The position numbers and the translations under genes were made by a program. This document shows positions 26,622 through 36,032 of a stretch of 64,000 bases of DNA, in pieces; within the stretch, counting starts at the first letter, position 1, and each line of letters starts with the position of its first letter. Origin of the DNA: Lachnospiraceae bacterium (GTDB taxonomy: Bacteria; Bacillota; Clostridia; Lachnospirales; Lachnospiraceae); the NCBI GenBank assembly GCA_029225065.1, contig JAQXVT010000055.1, positions 1 through 64,000 on the forward strand. The letters are read 5' to 3'. A model generated the notes under the pieces. It saw nothing but the letters and a program-made list of their open reading frames with translations. It made no database searches and was not told where the DNA came from.

Positions 26622-29600
26622 CTACCGTGACGCCACCGTCGCGATATCGATCAGAGACAGCTTATTAATGTTATTATTTTCCAGACTCGTAATCAGTGCC
26701 TGTGCCGTATCGAGTGCAGTCAGCACATTGACTCCTGTTTCGATTGCGTTACGGCGAATCAGGAATCCATCCTTTGCATGATCTACACCCTGTGACGGTG
26801 TGTCAATGACAAGATCAATCTCATGTCCGAGAATCAGATCCATCAGGTTCGGTGACTCGCCCTCGATCTTGTTGATCATGCGTGCGTGAACACCATGCTC
26901 CTGAAGTGCACGCGCAGTTCCTCTCGTCGAGAAAATGCGGTATCCAATGGCCTCAAATCTTCTTGCAATATCGATCACGTCAAGCTTATCAGAATCCTTT
27001 ACGGTGATAATCATATTCTTGTGCTTCGGCAGATTGATGCCGGCGCCAAGGAATGCCTTATAAAGTGCCTCATCAAACGTCTTTGCAATACCCAGACACT
27101 CACCGGTAGATTTCATCTCCGGTCCAAGGCTGATATCTGCACCGCGGATCTTCTCAAAGGAGAATACCGGCATCTTGATTGCAAAGTAATCTGCCTCCGG
27201 CTGCAGACCCGGCTCATAGCCAAGCTCACGGATCTTATGACCGAGAATTACCTTTGTCGCAAGCGGAACGATCGGGATACCGGTTACCTTGCTGATGTAC
27301 GGTACGGTACGGCTGGAACGCGGATTTACCTCGATCACATACACCTCATCGTTGCTTACGATAAACTGAATATTGATCAGTCCGATGACATGGAGCTCTT
27401 TCGCCAGTTTTCTGGTGTAATCCTCAATGACACGCTTGATCTTTGCAGAAATGCTCTGCGCCGGATATACAGAAATACTGTCTCCGGAATGGATACCGGC
27501 GCGCTCAATATGCTCCATGATACCAGGAATCAGCACATCCTCGCCGTCACATACCGCGTCGACCTCGATCTCTTTTCCAACCAGATACTTGTCAACAAGA
27601 ATTGGATGCTCCTGTGCAATCCGGTTGATGATACCAATAAACGCATCCACGTCCTCATCATTGATCGCAATCTGCATGCCCTGACCGCCAAGTACGTAGG
27701 ACGGGCGGACAAGCACCGGATATCCAAGTTCGTGTGCTGCTTTCTTTGCTTCCTCCGCCGTAAATACGGTGTGGCCTGACGGACGCGGAATACTGCATTT
27801 TTCCAGTACTTCGTCAAACAGCTCTCTGTCCTCTGCCCGGTCTACGTTTTCTGCAGAAGTACCAAGGATCGGCACACCCATCTTCATCAGAGACTCCGTC
27901 AGCTTGATCGCGGTCTGACCGCCGAACTGAACAACTGCCCCATCCGGATGCTCCAGATTTACAATATTTTCCACATCCTCCGGTGTCAGCGGCTCAAAGT
28001 ACAGCTTGTCTGCGATGTCGAAGTCTGTGCTGACCGTCTCCGGATTGTTGTTTACGATGATTGTCTCATAGCCTTCTTTTGCAAATGCCCAGGTACAATG
28101 TACGGAACAGAAGTCGAACTCAATACCCTGTCCGATACGGATCGGACCGGAACCAAGTACGAGCACTTTCTTCTTGCCGCTTGTCTCCACGGCCTCATTT
28201 TCACTTCCGAATACGGAATAGTAATACGGTGTCTCGGCTGCAAACTCTGCCGCACACGTATCAACCATCTTATAAGCAGCCACGATACCGTTATCGTAGC
28301 GCATCTTTTTGATCTCAGCTTCTGGCTTTCCGGTCAGACGCGCAATAACGTTGTCCGGGAACTCAATCCGCTTTGCCTCTTTTAAAAGGTCGACGGTCAG
28401 CGGCTGTGTCTGCAGCGCCTGCTCCATCTCCACCAGAATGGCAAGCTTATCGATAAACCACACATCAATCTTTGTGATCGTATGGATTGTCTCATAGGAA
28501 ATGCCGCGGCGCAGTGCTTCTGCGATTACCCAGATTCGACGGTCATCGACAACCTCCAGCTGGCGCATCAGTCCATCCTCGTCCAGATCAGAGAAATCAT
28601 AAGAAAGCAGGCAGTCCACATGCTGCTCCAGAGAACGGATTGCTTTCATCAGGCCGCCCTCGAAATTGTTGGCAATACTCATAACCTCACCGGTCGCCTT
28701 CATCTGCGTTGTCAGCTTACGGCTTGCACTGATGAACTTGTCGAACGGAAGTCTTGGCATTTTAACCACGCAGTAGTCCAGCATCGGCTCAAAGCTTGCG
28801 TATGTCTTTCCGGTGATTGCATTTTTGATCTCATCCAGTGTATAGCCAAGTGCGATCTTCGCAGCTACCTTTGCGATCGGATAACCGGTCGCTTTGGAAG
28901 CCAGCGCTGAAGAACGGCTGACACGCGGATTTACCTCGATGACACAGTACTCAAAGCTGTCCGGATTTAAGGCAAACTGCACATTGCAGCCTCCGGTGAT
29001 TTTCAGCTCACTGATGATATTCAGTGCGGAAGTACGCAGCATCTGATATTCTTTATCGCCAAGAGTCTGGGACGGAGCCACTACGATACTGTCGCCCGTA
29101 TGCACGCCGACCGGATCGATATTTTCCATGTTGCAGACCGTGATCACGTTGCCTGCTGAGTCACGCATTACCTCGTATTCGATCTCTTTCCATCCGGCGA
29201 TGCAGCGCTCCACGAGTACCTCGCCGACACGGGAGAGACGCAGACCGTTTTCCAGGATTTCTACCAGCTCCTGATAGTTGTGTGCGATTCCGCCGCCGCT
29301 TCCGCCAAGCGTATAAGCCGGACGAAGTACGACCGGATAGCCGATTGTCTGCGTAAACTCCACACCTTCCGGAACTGTGTGTACGACCTTGGATGCCGCT
29401 ACCGGCTCCCCGATCTTTTCCATCGTATCCTTAAATTCCTGACGGTCCTCTGCCTTTTTGATGGTCTCGGCCGTCGTACCGATCAGGCGAACATTATGCT
29501 CCTTTAAAAAGCCGCGCTCTTCCAGCTCCATCGCGAGGTTCAGTCCGGCCTGTCCTCCAAGCGTCGGGAGAACGCTGTCCGGCTGCTCCTTTAAGATCAG

Positions 29601-29828
29601 CTGCTCCACTACCTCTACGGTCAGCGGCTCGATGTAAACCTTATCAGCAATATCCTTATCTGTCATGATGGTTGCCGGGTTGGAATTCAGCAGAACAACC
29701 TCGATTCCCTCCTCTTTCAAGGAACGGCAGGCCTGTGTGCCCGCATAGTCGAACTCTGCTGCCTGGCCGATGATAATCGGACCGGAACCAATCATAAGTA
29801 CCTTCTTAATATCTGGATTCTTCGGCAT
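26622..29828 (-). CDS. carB: Carbamoyl-phosphate synthase, large subunit
   Basis: CarB uses ammonia delivered by CarA, bicarbonate and two ATP to make carbamoyl phosphate for pyrimidines and arginine. The 1068-residue protein has the two homologous ATP-grasp halves: KVLMIGSGPIIIGQAAEFDYAG near residue 9 and KVLVLGSGPIRIGQGIEFDF near residue 560 (landmarks SGPIIIGQ and SGPIRIGQ), each with the PRVSRSSALASKATG or PRSSRTVPYISKVTG motif, and a C-terminal MGS-like allosteric domain from about 935. Its ATG overlaps the carA stop by one base (TAATG). It has the standard length of the family. Confidence 0.98.
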   Translation of the reverse strand: MPKNPDIKKVLMIGSGPIIIGQAAEFDYAGTQACRSLKEEGIEVVLLNSNPATIMTDKDIADKVYIEPLTVEVVEQLILKEQPDSVLPTLGGQAGLNLAMELEERGFLKEHNVRLIGTTAETIKKAEDRQEFKDTMEKIGEPVAASKVVHTVPEGVEFTQTIGYPVVLRPAYTLGGSGGGIAHNYQELVEILENGLRLSRVGEVLVERCIAGWKEIEYEVMRDSAGNVITVCNMENIDPVGVHTGDSIVVAPSQTLGDKEYQMLRTSALNIISELKITGGCNVQFALNPDSFEYCVIEVNPRVSRSSALASKATGYPIAKVAAKIALGYTLDEIKNAITGKTYASFEPMLDYCVVKMPRLPFDKFISASRKLTTQMKATGEVMSIANNFEGGLMKAIRSLEQHVDCLLSYDFSDLDEDGLMRQLEVVDDRRIWVIAEALRRGISYETIHTITKIDVWFIDKLAILVEMEQALQTQPLTVDLLKEAKRIEFPDNVIARLTGKPEAEIKKMRYDNGIVAAYKMVDTCAAEFAAETPYYYSVFGSENEAVETSGKKKVLVLGSGPIRIGQGIEFDFCSVHCTWAFAKEGYETIIVNNNPETVSTDFDIADKLYFEPLTPEDVENIVNLEHPDGAVVQFGGQTAIKLTESLMKMGVPILGTSAENVDRAEDRELFDEVLEKCSIPRPSGHTVFTAEEAKKAAHELGYPVLVRPSYVLGGQGMQIAINDEDVDAFIGIINRIAQEHPILVDKYLVGKEIEVDAVCDGEDVLIPGIMEHIERAGIHSGDSISVYPAQSISAKIKRVIEDYTRKLAKELHVIGLINIQFIVSNDEVYVIEVNPRSSRTVPYISKVTGIPIVPLATKVILGHKIRELGYEPGLQPEADYFAIKMPVFSFEKIRGADISLGPEMKSTGECLGIAKTFDEALYKAFLGAGINLPKHKNMIITVKDSDKLDVIDIARRFEAIGYRIFSTRGTARALQEHGVHARMINKIEGESPNLMDLILGHEIDLVIDTPSQGVDHAKDGFLIRRNAIETGVNVLTALDTAQALITSLENNNINKLSLIDIATVASR

Positions 29829-30901
29829 TATTTATTTCCCTCCATCATCTTCATGAAACGATCAAACAGATATGCGGAATCCCGCGGTCCCGGGCATGCC
29901 TCCGGGTGATACTGTACGGTAAAAATATTCTTTCCCGTGTAAGCCAGTCCCTCATTCGTTCCATCGTTGACATTTTCAAATGCCGGAACTGCCACGGACG
30001 GATCCAGCGTATCGGTATCTACCACGTAGCCATGGTTCTGGGAAGAAATGTAAACGCGTCCCGTCTCCAGATCACGCACCGGATGATTTCCTCCGCGGTG
30101 GCCGTACTTCATTTTGTACGTGTCCGCACCGTTTGCCAGCGCCATCAGCTGATGACCGAGGCAAATTGCAAAGATCGGCACATCCGACTGATACAGCTTT
30201 TTGATTTCTTCTATTATAGAGGTGCACTCCTTCGGGTCTCCAGGGCCGTTGGAAAGCATGATTCCATCCGGGTTCGAACCAAGAATCTCCTCAGCAGAAG
30301 TAAGTGCCGGATAAACGGTCACTTCACAGCCGCGCTCATTTAAGCTGCGTGCAATGTTGCGCTTTGCGCCAAGATCCAGCAGCGCAACCTTCGGTCCGTC
30401 GCCGTTTAATACGTATTTTTCTTTGCAGGTAACCTTTTCCACTACCTTGCCGGTCGTATATGCTTTCAGTTTCGGGATAATTTCATCGATCTGATAATGC
30501 TCATCCGTCGTAATGCAGCCGTTCATGGTGCCTTTTTCACGGAGAATCTTTGTAAGTGCTCTTGTGTCAATACCGGAAATACCCGGAATGTCATATTTTA
30601 ATAAGAAATTCTGAATTGTGTCTTCCGAGCGGAAATTACTCGGGATGCGGGATAACTCACGGACGATAAATGCATCCGGCCATGGTCTGTCGGATTCCAT
30701 ATCCTCATAACAAATGCCGTAATTACCAATCAATGGATACGTCATAACAACTGCCTGTCCGGCATAAGATGGGTCAGTCAGAACCTCAAGATATCCTGTC
30801 ATTGAGGTATTAAAAACAATCTCACTGATTACCTCCCGCTGGGCACCGATGCTCTGACCGGTAAATACTGTACCGTCTTCCAGTATCAGAAATGCTTTCA
30901 T
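29828..30901 (-). CDS. carA: Carbamoyl-phosphate synthase, small (glutamine amidotransferase) subunit
   Basis: CarA hydrolyses glutamine and channels ammonia to CarB. The 357-residue protein has the CPSase small-chain N-terminal domain and a class I glutamine amidotransferase domain with the nucleophile motif FAICLGHQLMAL (Cys near residue 245) and the His-Glu pair in QYHPEACPGP (near 330). It is the first gene of carAB. The ribosome binding site is weak (AAAGGA about 17 nt upstream), but the N-terminus MKAFLILEDGTVFTG is the conserved one. A promoter with an adjacent CodY-like sequence lies upstream at 30951-30998. Confidence 0.97.
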   Translation of the reverse strand: MKAFLILEDGTVFTGQSIGAQREVISEIVFNTSMTGYLEVLTDPSYAGQAVVMTYPLIGNYGICYEDMESDRPWPDAFIVRELSRIPSNFRSEDTIQNFLLKYDIPGISGIDTRALTKILREKGTMNGCITTDEHYQIDEIIPKLKAYTTGKVVEKVTCKEKYVLNGDGPKVALLDLGAKRNIARSLNERGCEVTVYPALTSAEEILGSNPDGIMLSNGPGDPKECTSIIEEIKKLYQSDVPIFAICLGHQLMALANGADTYKMKYGHRGGNHPVRDLETGRVYISSQNHGYVVDTDTLDPSVAVPAFENVNDGTNEGLAYTGKNIFTVQYHPEACPGPRDSAYLFDRFMKMMEGNK

Positions 30902-30950
30902 ACTATCACCGTAGTCCTTTCTCAGCAGTATTTTTGCTCAAATTGTAACG

Positions 30951-30979
30951 ATTCTACCACATTCCACTCAATATTTCAA
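30951..30979 (-). promoter_or_regulatory. Promoter of carAB
   Basis: On the minus strand TTGAAA (30974-30979) and TAGAAT (30951-30956) are separated by 17 bp. The leader is about 45 nt, too short for a pyrimidine attenuator such as the PyrR type. Confidence 0.8.
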
Positions 30980-30983
30980 CTAA

Positions 30984-30998
30984 TTCCTTCAGAAAATT
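30984..30998. promoter_or_regulatory. Possible CodY box upstream of carAB
   Basis: TTCCTTCAGAAAATT matches 11 of 15 positions of the known CodY motif AATTTTCWGAAAATT and sits 4 bp upstream of the carAB -35 box. codY itself is in this window. The match is modest. Confidence 0.35.
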
Positions 30999-31052
30999 TT
31001 CACGTATTTCATTTGCCCGAATAAACTATCAGTAAGTGCCTTTGGAGGCCCC

Positions 31053-32330
31053 ATGCATTATCTGCGTTCTTCCTCATCCATTCATGCACTCCAAAATGAT
31101 TTTCCCGACCGCGGCGAGCTTCAGGTCACAGCTGTGACAGACCGTAATCTGCCCATCCGGGATGCCCGCGTTTCCATCTCCTTTACCGGTGATCCGGATG
31201 AAGTACTGGAAACAACACAGACTGATTCCGATGGCCGGACAGAATTGCTCACGCTTTCGACACCTCCTGTCGAATACAGCCTTGAGTCTTCCAATGAAAT
31301 TCAGCCCTACGCAGAATATACAATCCGAATCACAGCCCCAGGCTACGAAACTGCCGTAACAAACGGCACACAGCTTCTCGCCAGTCAGCGTGCACTGCAG
31401 CGCATCACGCTCCGTCCGCTTGAACCGTCTGAAGCCCCAGACACCGTTGTCATACCAGCGCACACTTTATATGGAAGCTATCCACCAAAAATTGCCGAGA
31501 CCGAGACAAAACCGATCGATGTCACCGGTGAAATCGTCTTAAATGAAGTCGTAATCCCGGAATTCGTTGTCGTTCACGACGGTACACCGCGCGATTCCAC
31601 CGCTTCCAATTATTATGTGCGCTACAAGGATTACATCAAAAATGTCGCCAGCAGTGAGATCTATGCCACATGGCCATATGAGACACTGATTGCAAATATT
31701 CTTGTTATTCAGTCATTTACCATGAACCGGATCTATACGGAATGGTATCGAAACAAAGGATATAATTTTACCATTACTTCCTCCACCGCCTTCGACCAGA
31801 AATGGATGTACGGGAGAAATATCTTTGAGAGCATCGATGAGGCCGTCGAGGATGTCTTCCGAAACTACCTTTCCCGTCCGAACGTGCGCCAGCCTATCCT
31901 GACTCAGTACTGCGACGGGAGGCGCGTGCAGTGCCCGCAGTGGCTGCGCCAGTGGGAAAGCATGGCGCTCGGTGAGCAGGGCTACAGTGCGATCGAGATC
32001 ATCCGCGCCTTTTACGGAGATTCCATGTACATCAACTCCTCGGAGGAGGTCTCCGGCGTACCGGCCTCCTACCCCGGCTTTCCGCTCTCTCTCGGTTCCT
32101 CCGGCAGTGATGTCATGAAAATTCAGGAGCAGTTAAACCGCATCTCCGACAATTATCCGCTGATTCCAAAGCTCGTACCGGACGGAATCTTCGGCACACA
32201 GACGCAGGAGGCCGTAAAAGTCTTCCAGTCCATCTTCGGCCTGACTCAGGACGGGGTGGTCGGAAGCCGCACCTGGTACCGGATTCAGGATATTTATGTT
32301 GCCGTCACCCGCATTGCGGAAGGGGTCTGA
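31053..32330 (+). CDS. SleC-like spore cortex-lytic / peptidoglycan-binding protein
   Basis: This 425-residue protein has an N-terminal beta-sandwich (LQVTAVTDRNLPIRDARVSISFTG), a central region resembling SleC/SpoIID-type domains (YIKNVASSEIYATWP, MNRIYTEWYRNKGY, FVVVHDG), and a C-terminal peptidoglycan-binding domain (LGSSGSDVMKIQEQLNRI ... VPDGIFGTQTQEAVKVFQ). Clostridial SleC degrades spore cortex during germination after protease activation. There is no signal peptide, as for SleC deposited from the mother cell. Length (425 versus about 438) agrees. Start ATG has GGAGG 6 nt upstream. Whether it is catalytic cannot be told from sequence alone. Confidence 0.75.
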   Translation: MHYLRSSSSIHALQNDFPDRGELQVTAVTDRNLPIRDARVSISFTGDPDEVLETTQTDSDGRTELLTLSTPPVEYSLESSNEIQPYAEYTIRITAPGYETAVTNGTQLLASQRALQRITLRPLEPSEAPDTVVIPAHTLYGSYPPKIAETETKPIDVTGEIVLNEVVIPEFVVVHDGTPRDSTASNYYVRYKDYIKNVASSEIYATWPYETLIANILVIQSFTMNRIYTEWYRNKGYNFTITSSTAFDQKWMYGRNIFESIDEAVEDVFRNYLSRPNVRQPILTQYCDGRRVQCPQWLRQWESMALGEQGYSAIEIIRAFYGDSMYINSSEEVSGVPASYPGFPLSLGSSGSDVMKIQEQLNRISDNYPLIPKLVPDGIFGTQTQEAVKVFQSIFGLTQDGVVGSRTWYRIQDIYVAVTRIAEGV

Positions 32331-32380
32331 ATAAGAATCCAAAAGAAACAAATATTTTTTATCAATCTTGGATTTTTTTC

Positions 32381-32409
32381 TCGTCAATCTGGAAATTATG
32401 TGGTAGAAT
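32381..32409 (+). promoter_or_regulatory. Promoter of the aldolase gene
   Basis: TCGTCA (32381-32386) and TAGAAT (32404-32409) with a 17-bp spacer; the leader is about 63 nt and ends with AAAGGAGGAA. Confidence 0.6.
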
Positions 32410-32478
32410 ACATTCGTATCGATGAGGAATACCAAAAATCCCCATCGAAGGTCATAATACTAAAGGAGGAATTTAATT

Positions 32479-33447
32479 ATGGCATTAGTAACCACGACCG
32501 AAATGTTTAAGAAAGCATACGATGGCGGCTACGCAATCGGCGCTTTCAACGTAAACAACATGGAAATCGTTCAGGGTATCACCGAGGCAGCAGGCGAGCT
32601 GCACTCTCCGGTTATCCTTCAGGTATCCAAGGGAGCAAGAGCTTACGCTAACCATACTTACCTGGTAAAGCTTGTTGAGGCAGCTGTACAGGAGAACCCG
32701 GATATTCCGATCGCTCTGCATCTGGATCACGGCGATTCTTTCGAGCTTTGCAAGAGCTGCATCGACGGCGGATTCACATCTGTCATGATCGACGCTTCTT
32801 CCAAGAGCTTTGAGGACAACATCGCTCTGACAAAGCAGGTTGTTGAGTATGCACATGCCCACGGCGTTGTAGTAGAGGCTGAGCTTGGTACTCTGGCTGG
32901 TATCGAAGATGAGGTTGTTGTTGAGGCTGGTCACGAGAGCTACACACGTCCGGAAGAGGTTGAGGAGTTCGTAAGCAGAACAGGCTGCGATTCTCTGGCT
33001 ATCGCAATCGGAACAAGCCACGGCGCTTACAAGTTCACTGCTGATCAGTGTACAAGAAACGCAGACGGCATCCTGGTTCCGCCACCACTTCGTTTCGACG
33101 TTCTTGAAGAGTGCATCAAGAGACTGCCGGGCTTCCCGATCGTTCTTCACGGATCTTCTTCTGTACCGCAGGAGTTCGTAAAGATGGTTAACCAGTACGG
33201 CGGAAACATGCCGGATGCAGTAGGTATTCCGGAAGAGCAGTTAAGAGAGGCTGCTAAGCTTGCTGTATGCAAGATCAACATCGATTCCGATATCCGTCTT
33301 GCTATGACAGGTACTATCCGCAAGCACTTTGCTGAGCATCCGGAGCACTTCGATCCGCGTGAGTATCTGAAGCCGGCTCGTCAGGCTGTTAAGGAAATGG
33401 TTGCTCATAAGATCGTTAACGTTCTCGGAAGCGACAACAAAGCCTGA
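32479..33447 (+). CDS. fba: Fructose-bisphosphate aldolase, class II
   Basis: This zinc enzyme splits fructose 1,6-bisphosphate into dihydroxyacetone phosphate and glyceraldehyde 3-phosphate. The 322-residue protein shows GAFNVNNMEIVQGI near the N-terminus, ALHLDHGDSFE with metal-binding His residues (His in LDHGD near 83-84), VVEAELGTLAGIEDE, and VLHGSSSVP with GTSHGAYKF for phosphate and metal binding. Codon use is strongly biased to a few codons, as for highly expressed genes. It has a strong ribosome binding site (AAAGGAGG), its own promoter and a strong terminator, so it is a monocistronic unit. Confidence 0.97.
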   Translation: MALVTTTEMFKKAYDGGYAIGAFNVNNMEIVQGITEAAGELHSPVILQVSKGARAYANHTYLVKLVEAAVQENPDIPIALHLDHGDSFELCKSCIDGGFTSVMIDASSKSFEDNIALTKQVVEYAHAHGVVVEAELGTLAGIEDEVVVEAGHESYTRPEEVEEFVSRTGCDSLAIAIGTSHGAYKFTADQCTRNADGILVPPPLRFDVLEECIKRLPGFPIVLHGSSSVPQEFVKMVNQYGGNMPDAVGIPEEQLREAAKLAVCKINIDSDIRLAMTGTIRKHFAEHPEHFDPREYLKPARQAVKEMVAHKIVNVLGSDNKA

Positions 33448-33482
33448 GTTTTTCAGGTCTGAGATTTACTCAGTATAAAAGA

Positions 33483-33510
33483 CCGCCGCAGAAATCCTGC
33501 GGCGGTTTTT
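33483..33510 (+). terminator. Terminator of fba
   Basis: CCGCCGCAG and CTGCGGCGG form a 9-bp GC-rich stem with a 5-nt loop followed by five U. The upstream flank on the opposite strand is also U-rich, so it may serve the converging nitroreductase-like gene. Confidence 0.95.
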
Positions 33511-33585
33511 ATTTTCACTCTAAAACGTTTTCTCAATAAGACAACATCTTTTCTATTTTTCTGTTTTCCTATTTTGTATGACTTC

Positions 33586-34401
33586 TTATGCATATTTCCA
33601 CTGATGTTCTTTTACAGACTTTCTCTGCAGATGCCCGTTTTTCTCCTCCATGCTCTCCTGTGCTTTTGATGAAAGTGCTTCCCGATCCACCTTTCTGCAG
33701 ACACTAATCAGGTAATCTGGCCCTGCCACCTGCTGTAATCCATATAAGTTTACCATATCAAGATCAATCCAAAGCTCCTCCGCTGCCGTCATCAGCGCGC
33801 CAAGCACCACGCCTGCATGAAACTCTGAAACAGCTCGATTTCTTCCAAAACTGCTGCCTGCCGCAATATGGATCACGTTCTCCCGCCTGATCACCCGAAC
33901 TCCGGTCTGCACATCCGCCGTCAGCAGCTTTCCTGCCGCTGCAAAAACATCTTCCATCCAGTGCTCTTCTCTTTTCTGACTGATCAGAAAACAATCAGCA
34001 TCCATTTCCTCCCACCTGGAAGCAAAGGAACTTTCCGTCTTCGTACCAATCGAAAGAATTCCAAGGCAATGCCGGTCACCAAGCTCTTCCGGTACCTGCT
34101 GGAGAATTTTCGCCGAAATCCTTCTGCTGCGCAGAAACTCCAGTCCCTGCTTCAGCACATAACCTGCATTGAATGCCCCCTGTCCTTCTTTCCCAATGAC
34201 CAGAAGATACCACTGCGCTGCCTTCTGCCTGCTCCGTTTTTCCAGTCTCCGTCCATCGCAAAGCTCTGTTTTGATCTTCTCCTGCGGATGCGGAAGCTCC
34301 AGACTCTGCATATACTGCAGTACTTCCTGCGCTTCCCGCTCCGATACCATCTGTATTTTCTTCGTTTCCGGCCTTCTGGCCAGCTTCCGGAATAAATTCA
34401 T
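33586..34401 (-). CDS. Nitroreductase-like protein (TM1586 type), divergent
   Basis: This 271-residue protein is tentatively a flavin nitroreductase-fold protein. The region WYLLVIGKEGQGAFNAGYVLKQG and the C-terminal GVVLGALMTAAEELWIDL resemble the two-half TM1586 nitroreductases, in which NAGY precedes a helix lining the flavin. The usual N-terminal Arg-Arg-Ser phosphate-binding signature is not evident, so flavin binding is uncertain. The start at 34401 (MNLFRKLARRPE) is chosen because a GGTGG sequence lies close upstream; an in-frame ATG at 34479 has no ribosome binding site. It follows the second MATE gene on the same strand. Confidence 0.5.
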   Translation of the reverse strand: MNLFRKLARRPETKKIQMVSEREAQEVLQYMQSLELPHPQEKIKTELCDGRRLEKRSRQKAAQWYLLVIGKEGQGAFNAGYVLKQGLEFLRSRRISAKILQQVPEELGDRHCLGILSIGTKTESSFASRWEEMDADCFLISQKREEHWMEDVFAAAGKLLTADVQTGVRVIRRENVIHIAAGSSFGRNRAVSEFHAGVVLGALMTAAEELWIDLDMVNLYGLQQVAGPDYLISVCRKVDREALSSKAQESMEEKNGHLQRKSVKEHQWKYA

Positions 34402-34533
34402 TTGTCCACCATCCAACATTTTTAACAAGTCCGATAAGTTTTTAATATTTCGTAATAGAACTGTAACATATTTTTTCAAAAATTACCAGACCTTTTTGGA
34501 AAAAATTTTATACATTTTTTCTTAAGAAGGATG

Positions 34534-35931
34534 TCACGACTCTTCTGCCACCAGATTCTGAAGCCAGATGCCCTTTTTTACAAGCACATAGCCGATCACA
34601 CACTTGATGATATCAACGGCCTGACAGCAAATATACGTTGCCAGAATCGGAAGCGGCGTATAGCGGCTGAGTACAAATGCCAGTGGAATGGTCACTGCCC
34701 ACATAAATCCGCTGTCAAAGAAAAATGTGACGACTGTCTTTCCACCGGAACGGATTGTAAAATACGCAGCATGCAGGAACGCCTGAAACGGCATATAGCA
34801 CGCGGATACAATAATAAACTGTGTTGCAAGGCCGCGCACGGCCTCGCTCGTATTGTAAATCTGTGGAAATACAAATGCCAGTCCGATCAGCACCGCTCCG
34901 ATTCCAAAGCAGCTTGCTACTGAGAAAAAGATCAGCTTCCGGTCCGTGTCCTTTGCCTCTTCCATCTTTCCCGCCCCGAGCAGCTGTCCAATGATGATTG
35001 CGATCGCATTTCCCATTGCAATCCAGATCACGCTGCAGACATTTGAGATTGTGGACGAAATATTAATTCCGGCTACCACTTCCAGTCCGTATGTCGAATA
35101 GCACTGAGAAAGCGCCGCCATTCCAACTGACCACAGAATCTCATTTACCATCAGCGGTGAGCCTTTTTTCAGAATTTTTCCGGTCAGCTCCACCGGAACG
35201 CGAAGCGTCCGATACACGCCCCGGATAAAAGTGAACTGTTCCGCGCGCCGGTGCGTCCACGTCATAACAAGTGCACACTCCACAAAACGGGAGATTACCG
35301 TCGCGATCGCCGCTCCCTCTACACCGAGCTTCGGCGCACCGAATTTTCCAAAGATCAGAATATAGTTGAGCGTCGTGTTTGTAATGACCGCCACAATCCC
35401 GGCACGCATCGGCGCTACCGTCTCCCCCATCTCACGCAGCGTGCTTGCATAGATCTGGGCAAACGCATACGGCACAAGTCCGATCAGCATAATTTTCAGA
35501 TAGCGCATGCCATAGGCGAGCGTCGCATCTGCCATACCATTTCCAGTGTTATCGTGGAGATACAGTGAGATCAGCTGCTCGCCCCACGTACTCAGGATTA
35601 CGATACCTGCCAGCGTCAGAAGCAGGTTTGAAATGATTTTAAAGCGGAAGGTATCCCGGAATCCATCCATATTTTTGCTTCCGAAAAACTGGGTGCCGAA
35701 AATTCCGGCGCCGGAGAGCATCCCAAACATGCTCACGTTAAATACAAACATCAGCTGATTGACCACCGCGACTCCCGACATCTGCTCGGTGCCCACGCGG
35801 CCAATCATAATATTGTCAATCATCGCGACAAAATTGGTGATACCGTTTTGTACCATGATCGGAATTGCAATGCCAAGCAGCATCGTATAAAATGCCCGGT
35901 CACCAATATATCGTTTCATTCTTGTTTTCAT
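34534..35931 (-). CDS. MATE-family efflux transporter, second copy
   Basis: A 465-residue MATE transporter with the two-bundle, twelve-helix pattern: FYTMLLGIAIPIMVQNGITNFVAMIDNIMIG in helices 1-2 (landmark IPIMVQNGITNFV) and the second-half repeat GSPLMVNEILWSVGMAALSQ. It differs clearly from the one at 18105-19529, so it is not a recent duplicate. Substrate unknown. The nitroreductase-like gene begins about 130 bp downstream on the same strand and may be cotranscribed. The start has an AGGAAAG site. Confidence 0.93.
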   Translation of the reverse strand: MKTRMKRYIGDRAFYTMLLGIAIPIMVQNGITNFVAMIDNIMIGRVGTEQMSGVAVVNQLMFVFNVSMFGMLSGAGIFGTQFFGSKNMDGFRDTFRFKIISNLLLTLAGIVILSTWGEQLISLYLHDNTGNGMADATLAYGMRYLKIMLIGLVPYAFAQIYASTLREMGETVAPMRAGIVAVITNTTLNYILIFGKFGAPKLGVEGAAIATVISRFVECALVMTWTHRRAEQFTFIRGVYRTLRVPVELTGKILKKGSPLMVNEILWSVGMAALSQCYSTYGLEVVAGINISSTISNVCSVIWIAMGNAIAIIIGQLLGAGKMEEAKDTDRKLIFFSVASCFGIGAVLIGLAFVFPQIYNTSEAVRGLATQFIIVSACYMPFQAFLHAAYFTIRSGGKTVVTFFFDSGFMWAVTIPLAFVLSRYTPLPILATYICCQAVDIIKCVIGYVLVKKGIWLQNLVAEES

Positions 35932-36032
35932 ACTTTCCTGTAAAACTCCCTTTTCTCTTTTATAGGTCCGTTTTTCTTTTCCTGCTTTTTTATCAGAAAT
36001 CGGTTTGGAGAATATCGTGACAATGTGCGGCT

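Noticed and set aside
31000-31052. Sporulation sigma-factor promoter before the SleC-like gene
   Set aside because: Partial resemblance to SigE/SigG boxes (CGTATTT, GAATAAACT) is too weak to call.
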